This document shows, one piece after another, positions 29,785-38,911 of a stretch of DNA of 64,000 bases; positions within the stretch are counted from its first letter, which is position 1; the number at the start of each line of letters is the position of its first letter. This stretch comes from Actinoplanes sp. L3-i22 (lineage in GTDB: Bacteria; Actinomycetota; Actinomycetes; Mycobacteriales; Micromonosporaceae): the NCBI RefSeq assembly GCF_019704555.1, contig NZ_AP024745.1, forward strand, positions 9,702,001 through 9,766,000, in the 5' to 3' direction. Both the position numbers and the translations under genes were made by a program. The notes under the pieces were generated by a model. The model ran no database searches, was not told the DNA's origin, and was given only the letters and a program-made list of their open reading frames with translations.

Positions 29785-30846
29785 TCAGGACTCCATTCCG
29801 AAGTTCGTGGTGAACCGCACGTCGCCCTCGACCATGTCGTGCATGTCGGAGACGCCGTTGCGGAACATCAGGGTCCGCTCGACACCCATGCCGAAGGCGA
29901 ACCCGGAGTACGTGGCCGGGTCGATGCCGCAGGCGATCAGCACCCGCGGGTTGACCATGCCGCAGCCGCCCCACTCGACCCAGCGCGGGCCGTCGCGGTG
30001 CTGCGCGAACCAGACGTCGAACTCGGCGGACGGCTCGGTGAACGGGAAGTAGTGCGGCCGCCAGCGGGTCCGCGCGTCCGGCCCGAACATCGCCTTGGCG
30101 AAGTGGTCCAGGGTGCCGCGCAGGTGGGCCATCGTGATGCCCTCGTCGATGACCAGGCCCTCGATCTGGTGGAAGACCGGGCTGTGGGTGGCGTCCAGCT
30201 CGTCGGTCCGGTACGCCCGGCCGGGGCTGACGACGTGGATCGGCGGCGTCCGGGTGAGCATGGTGCGCACCTGACCGGGCGACGTGTGGGTGCGCATCAC
30301 CAGGCCCGGCAGGTCCACGAAGAACGTGTCGGAGGCGCCGCGGACCGGATTGTCCGGACCGATGTTGAGCGCGTCGAAGTTGGCCCACTCCAACTCCAGC
30401 TGGGGACCGTCGACGATGTCGTAGCCCATGCCGAGGAAGACGTCGGCCATGTGGTCCATCAGCGTGGTCAGCGGGTGGCGCGCGCCGCGCGGGCGGCGGT
30501 TCCACGGCAGGGTGACGTCGACCCGCTCCTCGACCAGCACCCGGGCGGCGCGGTCGGCCTCGAGCTCGGCCTGGCGGGCGTCGTAGGCGCCCTGCACGCC
30601 CTGGCGGGCGATGTTGACGCGCTTGCCGGCGTCGGACTTCGCGGCCGGTGGCAGCGAGCCGATCTCCCGGCGCGCGAGCGACACCGGCGAGCGGTCGCCG
30701 AGGTGCGCGGGCTTCAGCGCGGCGAGCGCGTCGAGGTCGGCGGCCTGCGCGAACGCCTTCTCGGCGTCGGTGACGGCGGCCTCGAGCGACTCGGGCGCCA
30801 GCAGGACGGCCTGCTTCGGATCATACGGATCGTTGCGGTAGGACAT
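29785..30846 (-). CDS. pheS: Phenylalanine-tRNA ligase alpha subunit
   Basis: The 353 aa catalytic subunit. It has the N-terminal coiled-coil ([20 protein letters not shown]), class II motif 2 in [12 protein letters not shown] and [12 protein letters not shown], and motif 3 in [20 protein letters not shown]. The alanine in SGFAFGMG is at the position that sets Phe specificity. First gene of pheST; preceded by a 172-base gap holding a hairpin and probably the promoter. Confidence 0.97.
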   Translation of the reverse strand: MSYRNDPYDPKQAVLLAPESLEAAVTDAEKAFAQAADLDALAALKPAHLGDRSPVSLARREIGSLPPAAKSDAGKRVNIARQGVQGAYDARQAELEADRAARVLVEERVDVTLPWNRRPRGARHPLTTLMDHMADVFLGMGYDIVDGPQLELEWANFDALNIGPDNPVRGASDTFFVDLPGLVMRTHTSPGQVRTMLTRTPPIHVVSPGRAYRTDELDATHSPVFHQIEGLVIDEGITMAHLRGTLDHFAKAMFGPDARTRWRPHYFPFTEPSAEFDVWFAQHRDGPRWVEWGGCGMVNPRVLIACGIDPATYSGFAFGMGVERTLMFRNGVSDMHDMVEGDVRFTTNFGMES

Positions 30847-30949
30847 AGTCTGGCGAACTCCCTAACACCGGATAAGCCATCGGGCAGTGTACGGAGGCAC
30901 GGCTGAGCCGCAGCCCGCCGGTCACCGGGAGTCGCGCGAATGTGTCAGA

Positions 30950-30976
30950 TCCGGCGCCCGCGACCAGCGGGCCGGA
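30950..30976 (-). terminator. Hairpin downstream of the TrmH-family gene
   Basis: TCCGGCGCCCGC and GCGGGCCGGA pair with a two-base bulge across a GACCA loop. It lies 43 bases after the methyltransferase stop and 104 bases before pheS, so termination of the upstream gene is likelier than a pheS attenuator. Confidence 0.45.
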
Positions 30977-31018
30977 TAAACAGCTCCCTCAGACCTGACA
31001 TGGCGGCCAGTCTACCTC

Positions 31019-31792
31019 TCAGCGTTGGGCGCGAGCACTCGCATAAAGGCAGACGGCGGCCGCGGCGGCCAGGTTGAGACTCTCCGCGCCGCCGTAGATC
31101 GGCACCCGAACCCGGCGGTCCGCGCTCCTCAGCAGCTCCGGGGAGAGGCCGTGCGCCTCGGAGCCGAACAGCCAGGCGGTCGGCGCGGCCAGCTGACCGC
31201 CGTCGAGCAGCGAGTCCACGTCGTCCTCGCCGGTGCCGCTGGTGGCCAGCACCTGCAGGCCGGTGTCCTGGAGCAGGTCGAGCACGTCCAGGGGGGCGCG
31301 GACGACGTCCACGTGGAACAGGGAGCCGGCGGACGCCCGTACACACTTGCCGTTGTAAGGATCGACGGCATCGCCGGCGAAGATCACCGCGCCGGCGCCG
31401 GCGGCGTCGGCGGTGCGCAGGATGGTCCCGGCGTTGCCGGGGTCCCGGATCTCGGCGACCACCGCGACCAGCTGCGGCCGCTTGGCCAGCGCCTCGCCGA
31501 TCGGCACGTCCACCTGCTCGCAGAGCGCGACCAGGCCCTGCGGGTGCACGGTCTCGGTGAGCGCTTCGAGGGCGTCGTCGGTGACCGGCGAGACCTCGGG
31601 CGCCTGCGCGGTCAGCTCGGCGTGCCGGTCCAGGCCGGCCGGGGTGCCGAACAGCTCCAGCACCACGCCGGCGGCGAGCGCCTCACGGACGGCCTGCGGC
31701 CCCTCGGCGAGGAAACGGCGCGCCTGGTCCCGGTCCCGGCGACGCTGCAGGCGCCGGGCGGCGACGATTCTCGGGGTACGCGGTGTGTACAT
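31019..31792 (-). CDS. TrmH/SpoU family rRNA 2'-O-methyltransferase
   Basis: A 257 aa SAM-dependent methyltransferase of the SPOUT class with a deep trefoil knot. N-terminal substrate-binding domain (FLAEGPQAVREALAAG), then motif 1 EIRDPGNAGTILRTADAAGA, motif 2 WLFGSEAHGLS and motif 3 VPIYGGAESLNLAAAAAVCL. The target is probably a 23S rRNA nucleotide, as in neighbours between rplT and pheS in other bacteria; some relatives give thiostrepton-type resistance, which I would not claim here. Confidence 0.92.
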   Translation of the reverse strand: MYTPRTPRIVAARRLQRRRDRDQARRFLAEGPQAVREALAAGVVLELFGTPAGLDRHAELTAQAPEVSPVTDDALEALTETVHPQGLVALCEQVDVPIGEALAKRPQLVAVVAEIRDPGNAGTILRTADAAGAGAVIFAGDAVDPYNGKCVRASAGSLFHVDVVRAPLDVLDLLQDTGLQVLATSGTGEDDVDSLLDGGQLAAPTAWLFGSEAHGLSPELLRSADRRVRVPIYGGAESLNLAAAAAVCLYASARAQR

Positions 31793-31815
31793 CTGCTCCG
31801 TTTTCGGAAATGGAA

Positions 31816-31841
31816 ACGCCCCCCGATCGCTCGGGGGGCGT
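31816..31841 (-). terminator. Terminator of the infC-rpmI-rplT operon
   Basis: An 11-bp perfect stem (ACGCCCCCCGA with TCGGGGGGCGT) and 4-base loop, followed on the minus strand by TTTCCATTTCC, 15 bases beyond the rplT stop. Confidence 0.9.
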
Positions 31842-31856
31842 CCTGTGGAACGAGAC

Positions 31857-32249
31857 TCAGGCAGCCTGAGCGGCAGCGCCGCCGGTGCCCTCGGCCGCGA
31901 CAGCCGCGCGGGCGATCTCGACGATGCCGGCGAAGGCAGCCGCGTCGTTGACCGCGAGGTCGGCCAGGATCTTCCGGTCGACCTCGACCTCGGCCAGCTT
32001 CAGACCCTGGATGAGGCGGTTGTAGGTCATGCCGTTGGACCGGGCCGCCGCGTTGATGCGGGTGATCCAGAGCTGACGGAAGTCGCCCTTGCGGTCACGG
32101 CGGTCACGGTACGAGTACTGCATCGAGTGCAGCACCTGCTCCTTGGCCTTGCGGTACAGCCGGGAGCGCTGACCGCGGTAACCACTCGCGGTCTCGAGCA
32201 GGGTGCGGCGCTTCTTCTGGGCGTTTACCGCCCGCTTGACGCGTGCCAT
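31857..32249 (-). CDS. rplT: 50S ribosomal protein L20
   Basis: 130 aa. N-terminal [20 protein letters not shown] basic extension, then [20 protein letters not shown] and [20 protein letters not shown], all diagnostic of L20, which binds 23S rRNA early in assembly. The C-terminus has an Ala/Gly-rich tail after residue 115. Third gene of infC-rpmI-rplT. Confidence 0.98.
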   Translation of the reverse strand: MARVKRAVNAQKKRRTLLETASGYRGQRSRLYRKAKEQVLHSMQYSYRDRRDRKGDFRQLWITRINAAARSNGMTYNRLIQGLKLAEVEVDRKILADLAVNDAAAFAGIVEIARAAVAAEGTGGAAAQAA

Positions 32250-32287
32250 TTCAAGTACTCCTTACAGGGGAACGTGTGAGGCGCGCG

Positions 32288-32482
32288 TCAGCGGCCCAGA
32301 AGCTTCTTCACTCGCGGCACGTCGACCTTGGCCACCGCGACAGTGCCGGTCATCCGGCGGGTAACGTGGGAGGACTTGTGCTCCAGCAGGTGGCGCTTGC
32401 CGGTCAGCTCACGCACGATCTTGCCCTTGCCGGTGACCTTCACCCGCTTACCCATGCCGGTGTGGCTCTTCATCTTCGGCAC
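32288..32482 (-). CDS. rpmI: 50S ribosomal protein L35
   Basis: 64 aa, full length for the family: MPKMKSHTGMGKRVKVTGKG, KRHLLEHKSSHVTRR and the C-terminal KVDVPRVKKLLG. It lies 38 bases before rplT and 57 after infC in the conserved order. Confidence 0.98.
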   Translation of the reverse strand: MPKMKSHTGMGKRVKVTGKGKIVRELTGKRHLLEHKSSHVTRRMTGTVAVAKVDVPRVKKLLGR

Positions 32483-32539
32483 TTAAAACGCCTCTTTCTG
32501 ATCTTTCCCCACGACCAGGGGGACACGGGGAAAAGCTGA

Positions 32540-33172
32540 CTACTGTGCGGTGGTCTCGGCAGATTCGGCCGGCGGAACCTCGGTACCGTCGCCGTCGCCC
32601 TCACGCGGTTCCCGGGCGGGCTTGGCCCCGGCCGCGGTAGCGGCGACCGCGGCGGCCTTCGTGGCCCGGTGCGGTGCCAGCACCATGATCATGTTTCGGC
32701 CGTCCTGCTTCGGACTGGCCTCCACGAAGCCGAGCTCAGAGATCTCCTCGCTGAGCCGGCGGAGAAGCCGGAAACCCAGTTCGGGGCGGCTCTGCTCACG
32801 GCCGCGGAACATGATCGTCACCTTGACCTTGTCGCCCGCCTTGAGGAACCGCACCACGTGACCCTTTTTGGTCTCGTAGTCGTGCGGGTCGATCTTCGGC
32901 CGGAGCTTCATTTCCTTGATGACGGTCTGCTGCTGGTTGCGCCGCGCTTCGCGGGCCTTCAGTGCGCTCTCGTACTTGAACTTGCCGAAGTCCATGAGCT
33001 TGCACACCGGCGGCCGCGCCATCGGAGCAACCTCGACCAGGTCCAGATCGACATCCGCGGCCAGCTGGAGCGCGCGCTCGACCGGCACGATGCCGACCTG
33101 CTCACCCTCCGGACCGACCAGACGGACCTCTCGTGCCCGGATCTGTTCGTTCACGCGTGGTTCGACGCTGAT
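32540..33172 (-). CDS. infC: Translation initiation factor IF-3, probable ATC start
   Basis: 210 aa. Binds the 30S subunit and proofreads start codons. The IF3 core is clear: [55 protein letters not shown] and [17 protein letters not shown]. The first GTG in frame (33154) would leave its Shine-Dalgarno 22 bases away. An ATC at 33172 sits 4 bases after AGGAGG, and the added codons read ISVEPR, matching the N-terminus seen in actinobacterial IF3 (xSxEPRxNE). IF3 autoregulates by rejecting non-AUG starts, as with the AUU of E. coli infC. The C-terminus is a low-complexity tail rich in Ala, Glu and Pro. Confidence 0.93.
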   Translation of the reverse strand: MSVEPRVNEQIRAREVRLVGPEGEQVGIVPVERALQLAADVDLDLVEVAPMARPPVCKLMDFGKFKYESALKAREARRNQQQTVIKEMKLRPKIDPHDYETKKGHVVRFLKAGDKVKVTIMFRGREQSRPELGFRLLRRLSEEISELGFVEASPKQDGRNMIMVLAPHRATKAAAVAATAAGAKPAREPREGDGDGTEVPPAESAETTAQ

Positions 33173-33225
33173 GGGGCCTCCTCAGAACGTACCTATATCT
33201 GCCAATGTCGGTCGGCCCCGAGTCA

Positions 33226-33301
33226 CCGTTCCCCGCAGACGGCGGGAACGGCCGGGAAAGCAGAAGGCCTCGGCGCGCACCGAATCAGTGCATGCCAAGG
33301 C
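33226..33301 (-). promoter_or_regulatory. Two strong hairpins in the infC leader
   Basis: On the minus strand, the first hairpin (33267-33301) pairs GCCTTGGCATGCAC with GTGCGCGCCGAGGC around a 7-base loop and is followed by CTTCTGCTTT; the second (33226-33251) pairs CCGTTCCCGC with GCGGGGAACGG around AGACG. Together they occupy the leader 54 to 129 bases before the infC start. The first looks like an attenuator, which would fit ribosomal protein feedback on the operon. The rest of 33173-33468 shows nothing else clear. Confidence 0.5.
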
Positions 33302-33468
33302 CCGCTCGACCGGTCATCGGCGTCCAAAGGGAGGACGCGCCCCGAACAGGAAATATTCCCCGTACGGATGACCGGACCCAGTCACGCAGGTGACTCGGGT
33401 GGGAACCAGCGGGCTCCTCTTTCGCGTCCCGCTTTTACGCAGGACGTGGTCGACTGCCCGCCAGTCTA

Positions 33469-33927
33469 TCAGCCCGTTTGCGAGGCCGTATGCAGGGCTC
33501 GAAGAGCCCGCACCCCGTCCACCGCGTAGTCCTTGTCGACCGCCTGCAGCGCGTGGATCGACACCTGCTCGTCGTCGAGCAGCTCCAGCTGCGCCCACGG
33601 CGAGTTCCGGTCGAACCGCACCGCCCGGACCACGTTCCACGGCAGGTCGTAGCCGCCGACCACGTTGCGCACGTGCACGCCCTGGTCGTCGGCGGCCACC
33701 CGGGGCCGGCAGAACGCCAGGATGCCGAGGCCGAACAGGACGCCCAGCCCGATCATCGCGGCCTGGTCACCCCGCTGGAAGCTGCCCGAGCCGACCTGGC
33801 CGGCGTTCTCGAACCCGGCCTGGCCGTGCAGCCCGAAACTGAGCACGGTGAAGAACACGACCACGACGGCCGCCAGCGAACCGGCCACCCAGCGGATCTT
33901 CTGCGGTCTGAAGCTCACGTCAGTCAT
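33469..33927 (-). CDS. PH-domain membrane protein
   Basis: 152 aa. Two membrane helices (WVAGSLAAVVVVFFTVLSFG and AAMIGLGVLFGLGILAFC) precede a bacterial PH domain (DDQGVHVRNVVGGYDLPWNV, then VRAVRFDRNSPWAQLELLDD). Such genes commonly follow hisG in actinomycetes; the function is unknown. The ATG at 33927 overlaps the hisG stop by one base; a GTG one codon earlier is also possible. Confidence 0.85.
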   Translation of the reverse strand: MTDVSFRPQKIRWVAGSLAAVVVVFFTVLSFGLHGQAGFENAGQVGSGSFQRGDQAAMIGLGVLFGLGILAFCRPRVAADDQGVHVRNVVGGYDLPWNVVRAVRFDRNSPWAQLELLDDEQVSIHALQAVDKDYAVDGVRALRALHTASQTG

Positions 33928-34769
33928 CACAACCTACAGTTCGCGATATCCGTCACCAGAATGGCACGCGCGCCCAGTTCGTACAGCTCGTCCATCACCT
34001 TGTGCACCTGGCTGCGCTGGACCATCGCCTGCACGGCGACCCAGCCCTCGCGGTGCAGCGGGGAGACGGTCGGCGACTCGATGCCCGGGGTCAGCGCGGT
34101 GGCCTGGTCCAGCAGGTCGGCCCGGACGTCGTAGGCGAGCATCACGAAGTTGCGGGCGACCAGCACCCCGTTGAGCCGGCGCAGCAGCTGGGCGCCGCCG
34201 GCCGGGGGCTCGGCCAGCCGTCCGATCAGGATCGCCGACGAGCGCATCAGCGGCTCGCCGAGCGTGACCAGGCCGGCCTGGCGCAGCGTCGCGCCGGTCT
34301 CCACGACGTCGGCGATCAGATCGGCGACCCCGAGGCGGACCGCGTTCTCCACCGCGCCGTCGAGGCGGACCACCTCCGCCTTCAGCTCGTGCTCGGCCAG
34401 GTAGCCGCTGACCAGGCCGGGGAACGCGGTGGCGATCCGCTTCCCACCGAGCTGGTCCACCGACGACAACGTGCCGGCCGGGACGGCCCAGCGGAACGTG
34501 GCGCCGGCGAAGTTCAGGTCGAGCAGCTCGGTGGCCGGGACGCCGGAGTCGACCAGCAGGTCACGGCCGGTGATGCCGAGATCCAGATCACCCGAGCCGA
34601 CGTACGTCGCGATGTCGCGCGGCCGCAGGTAGAAGAACTCGACGTTGTTGGCTTCGTCACGGCAGGCCAGGTCTTTGGGGTCGGTGCGCTGCCGGTAGCC
34701 GGCGTCCTTCAGCATCTGCGAGGCGGGCGCGGACAGGGTGCCCTTGTTCGGAATGGCGATACGCAGCAT
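33927..34769 (-). CDS. hisG: ATP phosphoribosyltransferase (long form)
   Basis: Condenses ATP and PRPP, the first and feedback-inhibited step of histidine synthesis. The 280 aa long form includes the C-terminal regulatory domain (SPTVSPLHREGWVAVQAMVQ), so HisZ is not needed. N-terminal MLRIAIPNKGTLSAPASQML, PRDIATYVGSGDLDLGITGR and VADLIADVVETGATLRQAGL carry the PRPP-binding region. It lies 42 bases after hisE. Confidence 0.96.
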   Translation of the reverse strand: MLRIAIPNKGTLSAPASQMLKDAGYRQRTDPKDLACRDEANNVEFFYLRPRDIATYVGSGDLDLGITGRDLLVDSGVPATELLDLNFAGATFRWAVPAGTLSSVDQLGGKRIATAFPGLVSGYLAEHELKAEVVRLDGAVENAVRLGVADLIADVVETGATLRQAGLVTLGEPLMRSSAILIGRLAEPPAGGAQLLRRLNGVLVARNFVMLAYDVRADLLDQATALTPGIESPTVSPLHREGWVAVQAMVQRSQVHKVMDELYELGARAILVTDIANCRL

Positions 34770-34811
34770 TGACGTGCTCCTTCGTTCTCGACGGACGGAT
34801 CGGGGCGCACG

Positions 34812-35075
34812 TCAGAGATGTCGGTACACGTCCTTGAGCTCGAGACCGGTGGCGATCATCAGGACTTGTGCCTGGTAGAGCAGCTGCGAGATCTCCTCGG
34901 CAGCCCGCTCCGGGCCCTCGTGCTCGGCGGCCATCCAGGACTCGGCCGCCTCCTCGACGACCTTCTTCCCGATGAAGTGGACTCCGCGTTCGAGCGCGGC
35001 GACCGTGCCCGAACCGGGGGTCTGTTCCGCCGCCTTGCGCTGCAACTCGGCGAACAGTTCTTCGAACGTCTTCAC
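34812..35075 (-). CDS. hisE: Phosphoribosyl-ATP pyrophosphohydrolase
   Basis: Second step of histidine synthesis. The 87 aa single-domain enzyme has the MazG-like metal-binding helices [19 protein letters not shown] and [20 protein letters not shown]. The start is a GTG at 35075. It forms a two-gene his unit with hisG; the rest of the pathway is elsewhere. Confidence 0.95.
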   Translation of the reverse strand: MKTFEELFAELQRKAAEQTPGSGTVAALERGVHFIGKKVVEEAAESWMAAEHEGPERAAEEISQLLYQAQVLMIATGLELKDVYRHL

Positions 35076-35153
35076 GGGAGACGATTGTTGCAGCTCATTA
35101 CGGTCCGACTACGAACGGCCCCAGCCCATGGGACGTTCTTTTAAGCTCCCGGC

Positions 35154-36026
35154 ATGGTCAGTCGTCTCACCCCTCTCCTCATCGGCGGCGCCGTACTGGC
35201 GCTCGCCTCCGTCACGGCCTGTTCCCCGGTCGAGGACGACACCACCACGTCCGCATCCCCGTCGGCGTCCGTCGACGCCTGCCCGTCCGGCGCGCTCACC
35301 GGCACCGTCACCCCCGGCAAGCTCACGATCGGCACCGACAACCCGGCGTACGAGCCGTGGTTCAAGGACAACAAGCCGGACAACGGCCAGGGCTTCGAGT
35401 CCGCGATCGCGTACCAGGTCGCGCAGCGGCTCGGCTACACCAAGGAGCAGGTGGCCTGGACGTCCGTGACGTTCAACAACGCCATCGCCCCCGGGCCCAA
35501 GACGTTCGACTTCGACATCAACCAGTTCTCCATCACCGACGAGCGCAAGCAGGCCGTCGACTTCTCCTCGCCGTACTACCTGGTCCGGCAGACCGTCATC
35601 ACCACCAAGGGCTCCAAGATCGCGAACGCCAAGACGCTCGCCGAGCTGTCCGGCGCGAAGCTCGGCGCCCAGGTCGGCACGACCAGCTACCAGGCGGTCA
35701 CCGACATCATCAAGCCGACCGCCAAGCCGTCGGTGTTCAACAGCAACGACGACGCCAAGGCGGCGCTGGAGAACGGCACCGTCGACGGCATCGTGGTCGA
35801 CCTGCCGACCGCGTTCTACATGACCGGGGCCGAGCTGAAGGACGGCGTGATCGTCGGCCAGCTGCCCCAGGTCGGCGTGCCCGAGCAGTTCGGCCTGGTG
35901 CTGGACAAGGGCTCCAAGCTGACCGGCTGCGTCAGCGGCGCCGTCGACCAGCTGCGCCAGGACGGCAGCCTCGCGGTTCAGGAGAAGACCTGGCTGTCCG
36001 ACGGCGGAGCGCCTGAGCTCCAGTGA
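35154..36026 (+). CDS. Amino acid ABC transporter substrate-binding lipoprotein
   Basis: 290 aa. The signal peptide ends in a lipobox (LASVTAC, Cys 23), so the mature protein is lipid-anchored outside the cell. It has the SBP_bac_3 fold: GKLTIGTDNPAYEPWF, FDFDINQFSITDERKQAVDF and LGAQVGTTSYQAVTDII. The ligand is probably a polar amino acid. No good Shine-Dalgarno precedes the ATG, so a leaderless start is possible. First gene of a three-gene operon; overlaps the permease gene (GTGA). Confidence 0.93.
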   Translation: MVSRLTPLLIGGAVLALASVTACSPVEDDTTTSASPSASVDACPSGALTGTVTPGKLTIGTDNPAYEPWFKDNKPDNGQGFESAIAYQVAQRLGYTKEQVAWTSVTFNNAIAPGPKTFDFDINQFSITDERKQAVDFSSPYYLVRQTVITTKGSKIANAKTLAELSGAKLGAQVGTTSYQAVTDIIKPTAKPSVFNSNDDAKAALENGTVDGIVVDLPTAFYMTGAELKDGVIVGQLPQVGVPEQFGLVLDKGSKLTGCVSGAVDQLRQDGSLAVQEKTWLSDGGAPELQ

Positions 36027-36862
36027 CCTACGCGCCAAGTGCGCGGCAGCGCGAGCGGATCGTCTTTCATCGCCGGCAGGCGATCCGCTCCGTCCTGCTC
36101 GCCGCCCTCTCCACCGCCGTCGTCGGCGTCCTGATCGTCGTCGGGATCACCGGCTCGCCCGGATGGCCCCGGGTCAAGCAGTCGTTCCTCAACGTCGACG
36201 TCGCCACCAAGTACCTGCCGGACATCCTCGACGGGTTCTGGCTCAACATCCAGCTGTTCCTGGTCTGCGCGCCGCTGGCGCTGCTGCTCGGGCTGGCCAT
36301 GGCGGTGCTGCGCACGCTGCGCGGGCCGGTCTTCTTCCCGGTCCGCGCGATCGCCACCGGATACACCTACATGTTCCGCGGCCTGCCGCTGATCATCACG
36401 ATCTACCTGTTCGCGTTCGGCCTGCCCGGGCTGCGGCTGCAGGGCACCCCGGACGTGCTGGTGCTCGGCGGGGCGGCGATCGTCATCACCTACGGCTCGT
36501 ACCTGGCCGAGGTGTTCCGGGCCGGCATCGAGTCGGTGCACCCCAGCCAGGTCGCCGCGGCTCGCTCGCTGGGGCTCAGCTACCGGCAGGCGATGCGTCA
36601 CGTGGTGCTGCCGCAGGCGGTTCGCCGGGTCGCCCCGCCGCTGCTCAACGACGTGGTGTCGATGCAGAAGGACGTCGGCCTGATCTCGCTGGCCGGTCCG
36701 ATCGACGCGATCCGGTCCGCTCAGATCGGCCAGGCCGGGAGCGCGAACTTCACGCCGTACGTCGTCGCCGCAGTGCTTTTCATTCTTTTGGCTCTGCCGT
36801 TGATCGTGATCACCGACCGGGTGACGCTGCGGGCCGCCCGAACCCAGAACGCGGGGTCGTGA
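36023..36862 (+). CDS. Amino acid ABC transporter permease
   Basis: A 279 aa HisM/GlnP-type permease. Membrane helices include SVLLAALSTAVVGVLIVVGI near residues 22-41, ALLLGLAMAVLRTL near 90 and a final helix AAVLFILLALPLIVITDRV. The EAA loop contacting the ATPase reads AARSLGLSYRQAMRHVVLPQ. GTG start overlapping the binding-protein stop. A near-identical fragment of its C-terminus is found at 40513-40617. Confidence 0.94.
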   Translation: MTYAPSARQRERIVFHRRQAIRSVLLAALSTAVVGVLIVVGITGSPGWPRVKQSFLNVDVATKYLPDILDGFWLNIQLFLVCAPLALLLGLAMAVLRTLRGPVFFPVRAIATGYTYMFRGLPLIITIYLFAFGLPGLRLQGTPDVLVLGGAAIVITYGSYLAEVFRAGIESVHPSQVAAARSLGLSYRQAMRHVVLPQAVRRVAPPLLNDVVSMQKDVGLISLAGPIDAIRSAQIGQAGSANFTPYVVAAVLFILLALPLIVITDRVTLRAARTQNAGS

Positions 36863-37602
36863 TGCTGCTCTCCTGTACCGACGTGCGCAAGACGTTCGGG
36901 GACCGCGTCGTCCTCGACGGCCTCGGCCTGGAGGTCGGCGAACACGAGGTGGTCGCGCTGATCGGGGCGTCCGGCTCGGGCAAGTCGACGCTGCTGAGGT
37001 GCGTGAACCTGCTCACCGAGATCGACGACGGCACGATCCGCCTCGACGGCGAAGAGATCACCGACCCCAAGATCAACCCCGATTTGGTACGTCGGAAGAT
37101 CGGTCTCGTCTTCCAGAGTTACAACCTGTTCCCGCACATGACCGTCCTGGACAACATCACCCTCGCGCCGACCCGGGTACACAAGCGGGCCGCCGCCGAA
37201 GCCCGGGAGAACGCGATGACCTGGCTGGAGCGGGTCGGGCTGACGGACAAGGCCAAGGCCTACCCGGACGGCCTCTCCGGCGGCCAGCAGCAGCGCGTGG
37301 CGATCGTCCGCGCACTGGTCAACAGCCCCCGGCTGCTGCTGCTCGACGAGGTGACGTCAGCCCTCGACCCGGAGCTGGTCGGCGAGGTGCTCACGATGAT
37401 CCGTGACCTCAAGGGCGAGGGCATGACCATGGTGCTGGCCACCCACGAGATGGGCTTCGCCAAGCAGGTCGCCGACCGCGTCGCGTTCCTCGACAACGGC
37501 CGCGTCCTCGAACAGGGGCCGCCCGAGCAGGTGCTGGGCGACCCCACCGAAGCACGCACGCGTCAGTTCCTGTCCCGCATCATCGAGGCGGGACGTCTCT
37601 GA
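36862..37602 (+). CDS. Amino acid ABC transporter ATP-binding protein
   Basis: 246 aa, GlnQ-like. Walker A GASGSGKSTL, Q-loop VFQSYNLFPHMTVLDN, signature LSGGQQQRVAIVRALV, Walker B LLLLDEVTSALDPELV and the switch His in LATHEMGFA. The ATG overlaps the permease stop by one base (TGATG); a GTG one codon earlier is an alternative. The last ~35 codons recur as fragments at 38912-38950 and 40628-40690. A weak hairpin follows the stop. Confidence 0.95.
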   Translation: MLLSCTDVRKTFGDRVVLDGLGLEVGEHEVVALIGASGSGKSTLLRCVNLLTEIDDGTIRLDGEEITDPKINPDLVRRKIGLVFQSYNLFPHMTVLDNITLAPTRVHKRAAAEARENAMTWLERVGLTDKAKAYPDGLSGGQQQRVAIVRALVNSPRLLLLDEVTSALDPELVGEVLTMIRDLKGEGMTMVLATHEMGFAKQVADRVAFLDNGRVLEQGPPEQVLGDPTEARTRQFLSRIIEAGRL

Positions 37603-37657
37603 GCCAAAGACGACCCAGCGGCGCGGTGACCGGATTCGAGGCCCGCGCCGTAGCTCC

Positions 37658-38152
37658 TCAATCCCGGTTCTTGAGCTGCTCGTTCCACTGTCGCGCTGTT
37701 ATTCGGGTGTCTTCGTCGGCAGAACACGCCGCGGCGGCGATCACTTTCTTCCGCATCTTGACGAGGCCGACCTTGTCCAGCAGCTCAATCAATCCCCAAT
37801 AGTCGGCGGCCTCCCTCGAGCCATCTTCGAGAAACCCGACCACGATTGGCGTCAAGGCCTTTTCAGAGGCGGCCGGCTCCAGTCTCGCGATCATTTGGCG
37901 GACCTTGCCGCTGCGATAGTCGAGCCCGAGCGCCAACTCTAAGAGCTGCGGGACGAGCGCCAACACGACGTCCGGCCTCGTCATATCGAACTCGTCGAGA
38001 ACCTGGAGAGCGGCGTCCCGCCCCGCCGGAGTTGGGTAGGCGAAGGTCAGCGCTTCGCGCAGCGGGGGTGTCGGATCGCCTTCGAACAGTCGTGACCGAG
38101 CCTCGAGATACATCCGACGAGCCTGCAGCAGATCTTCCTAGTCGTCTGTCAT
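37658..38152 (-). pseudogene. Immunity-like gene with early TAG
   Basis: The frame begins with an ATG at 38152 overlapping the toxin stop (ATGA), then has TAG at codon 5 (38138-38140), after which it stays open to 37658. An internal ATG at 38113 could restart a 151 aa protein (MYLEARSRLFEGDPTPPLRE to TARQWNEQLKNRD) of alpha-helical, HEAT-like appearance. Position directly downstream of a toxin tail, on the same strand, is the standard place for a cognate immunity gene. Family not recognised. Confidence 0.6.
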
Positions 38153-38908
38153 GGCAGCTGGATCGCCTCCCATGGCACGCCCTTGATCAGCTTTGTGAAC
38201 TTCGAGAACGACATCGTCTCAGTTGCGCGGATGGTGATGTGACCCTCCGGAATGCCATCTATTCCGCCGTCTCGGGCATAGGTCAAGCCCTTCGGGAGAC
38301 TATCCATCAGCTCCAGGGCGATCCATCAGCTCCAGGGCGATTCGGAGGAGGTTCCTAGCCGCCCCACGAAGGCTCCCACCGAGGTTCTTCGCACTTCGGC
38401 CGATGGCGCCGGCTGCTCTTCCTGCGCTGCCGAGGAATCCGCTGGCTTTGCTGGCAACAGCGCCGCAGGCGCCCTTGAGCCCCGATCCCACCGTTGGACC
38501 GAATCCGGCAGTGCCCCACCGATTGCGGCGCCGATGCCGACATCGACGGCGAGGTCCCAGCCGCGTTCGCCGTCCATCCATCCGGCGACGAACGATGAGG
38601 CGGCACCCGCCAGCCGAGGATGGGCTGCCGGCGGTGCAGCCACCGCAGGCCTTGGCCAGGACCTCGGTCCCGGTGACCAGGCCGACGATGTTCTTGGCCT
38701 TGTTTACCGGACGTGTCGCTGACGCAGGTGCCGTACTGCGCGTCCACCGGCACGGTGTGCGTGTAGCTGCGCTCCAGGACGCCGAACATGTCGCGGGTGG
38801 TGTCGTCGGCGTACGCGTTGTCGGTCTGGGTGTACCGGTACGACGGCGTGCCGCCGCCGGCGATCCGCTGCCGGGTGTACGTCTCCACCGGCGAGATCCA
38901 GTTGTACC
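38149..38908 (-). pseudogene. Decayed polymorphic-toxin gene, 3' part
   Basis: Reading the minus strand and switching frames gives a coherent protein: VETYTRQRIAGGGTPSYRYT up to QYGTCVSDTSG (38888-38703), then NIVGLVTGTEVLAKACGG, then AGAASSFVAGWMDGERGWDL through GIGAAIGGALP (to about 38510), then PTVGSGLKGACGAVASKASG through RNLLRIALELMD, and, after removing one copy of a 19-bp duplication, SLPKGLTYARDGGIDGIPEG and a tail ending KFTKLIKGVPWEAIQLP. At least three frameshifts plus the duplication disable it. The layout (RHS-like surface region, Gly/Ala linker, short toxin tail, immunity gene) fits a polymorphic toxin. The 5' end is cut at about 38908. Confidence 0.65.
38302..38339. repeat. Exact 19-bp tandem duplication
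   Basis: ATCCATCAGCTCCAGGGCG occurs twice back to back. Nineteen is not a multiple of three, so it shifts the toxin reading frame; deleting one copy rejoins LLRIALELMD to SLPKGLTYARDGG without a stop. Confidence 0.95.
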
Positions 38909-38911
38909 GGG

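Noticed and set aside
30945..31016. An 18-codon leader peptide (MSGLRELFIRPAGRGRRI) before pheS as an attenuation signal
   Set aside because: It has a single Phe codon and no ribosome site, and the overlapping hairpin is better explained as the terminator of the upstream gene.
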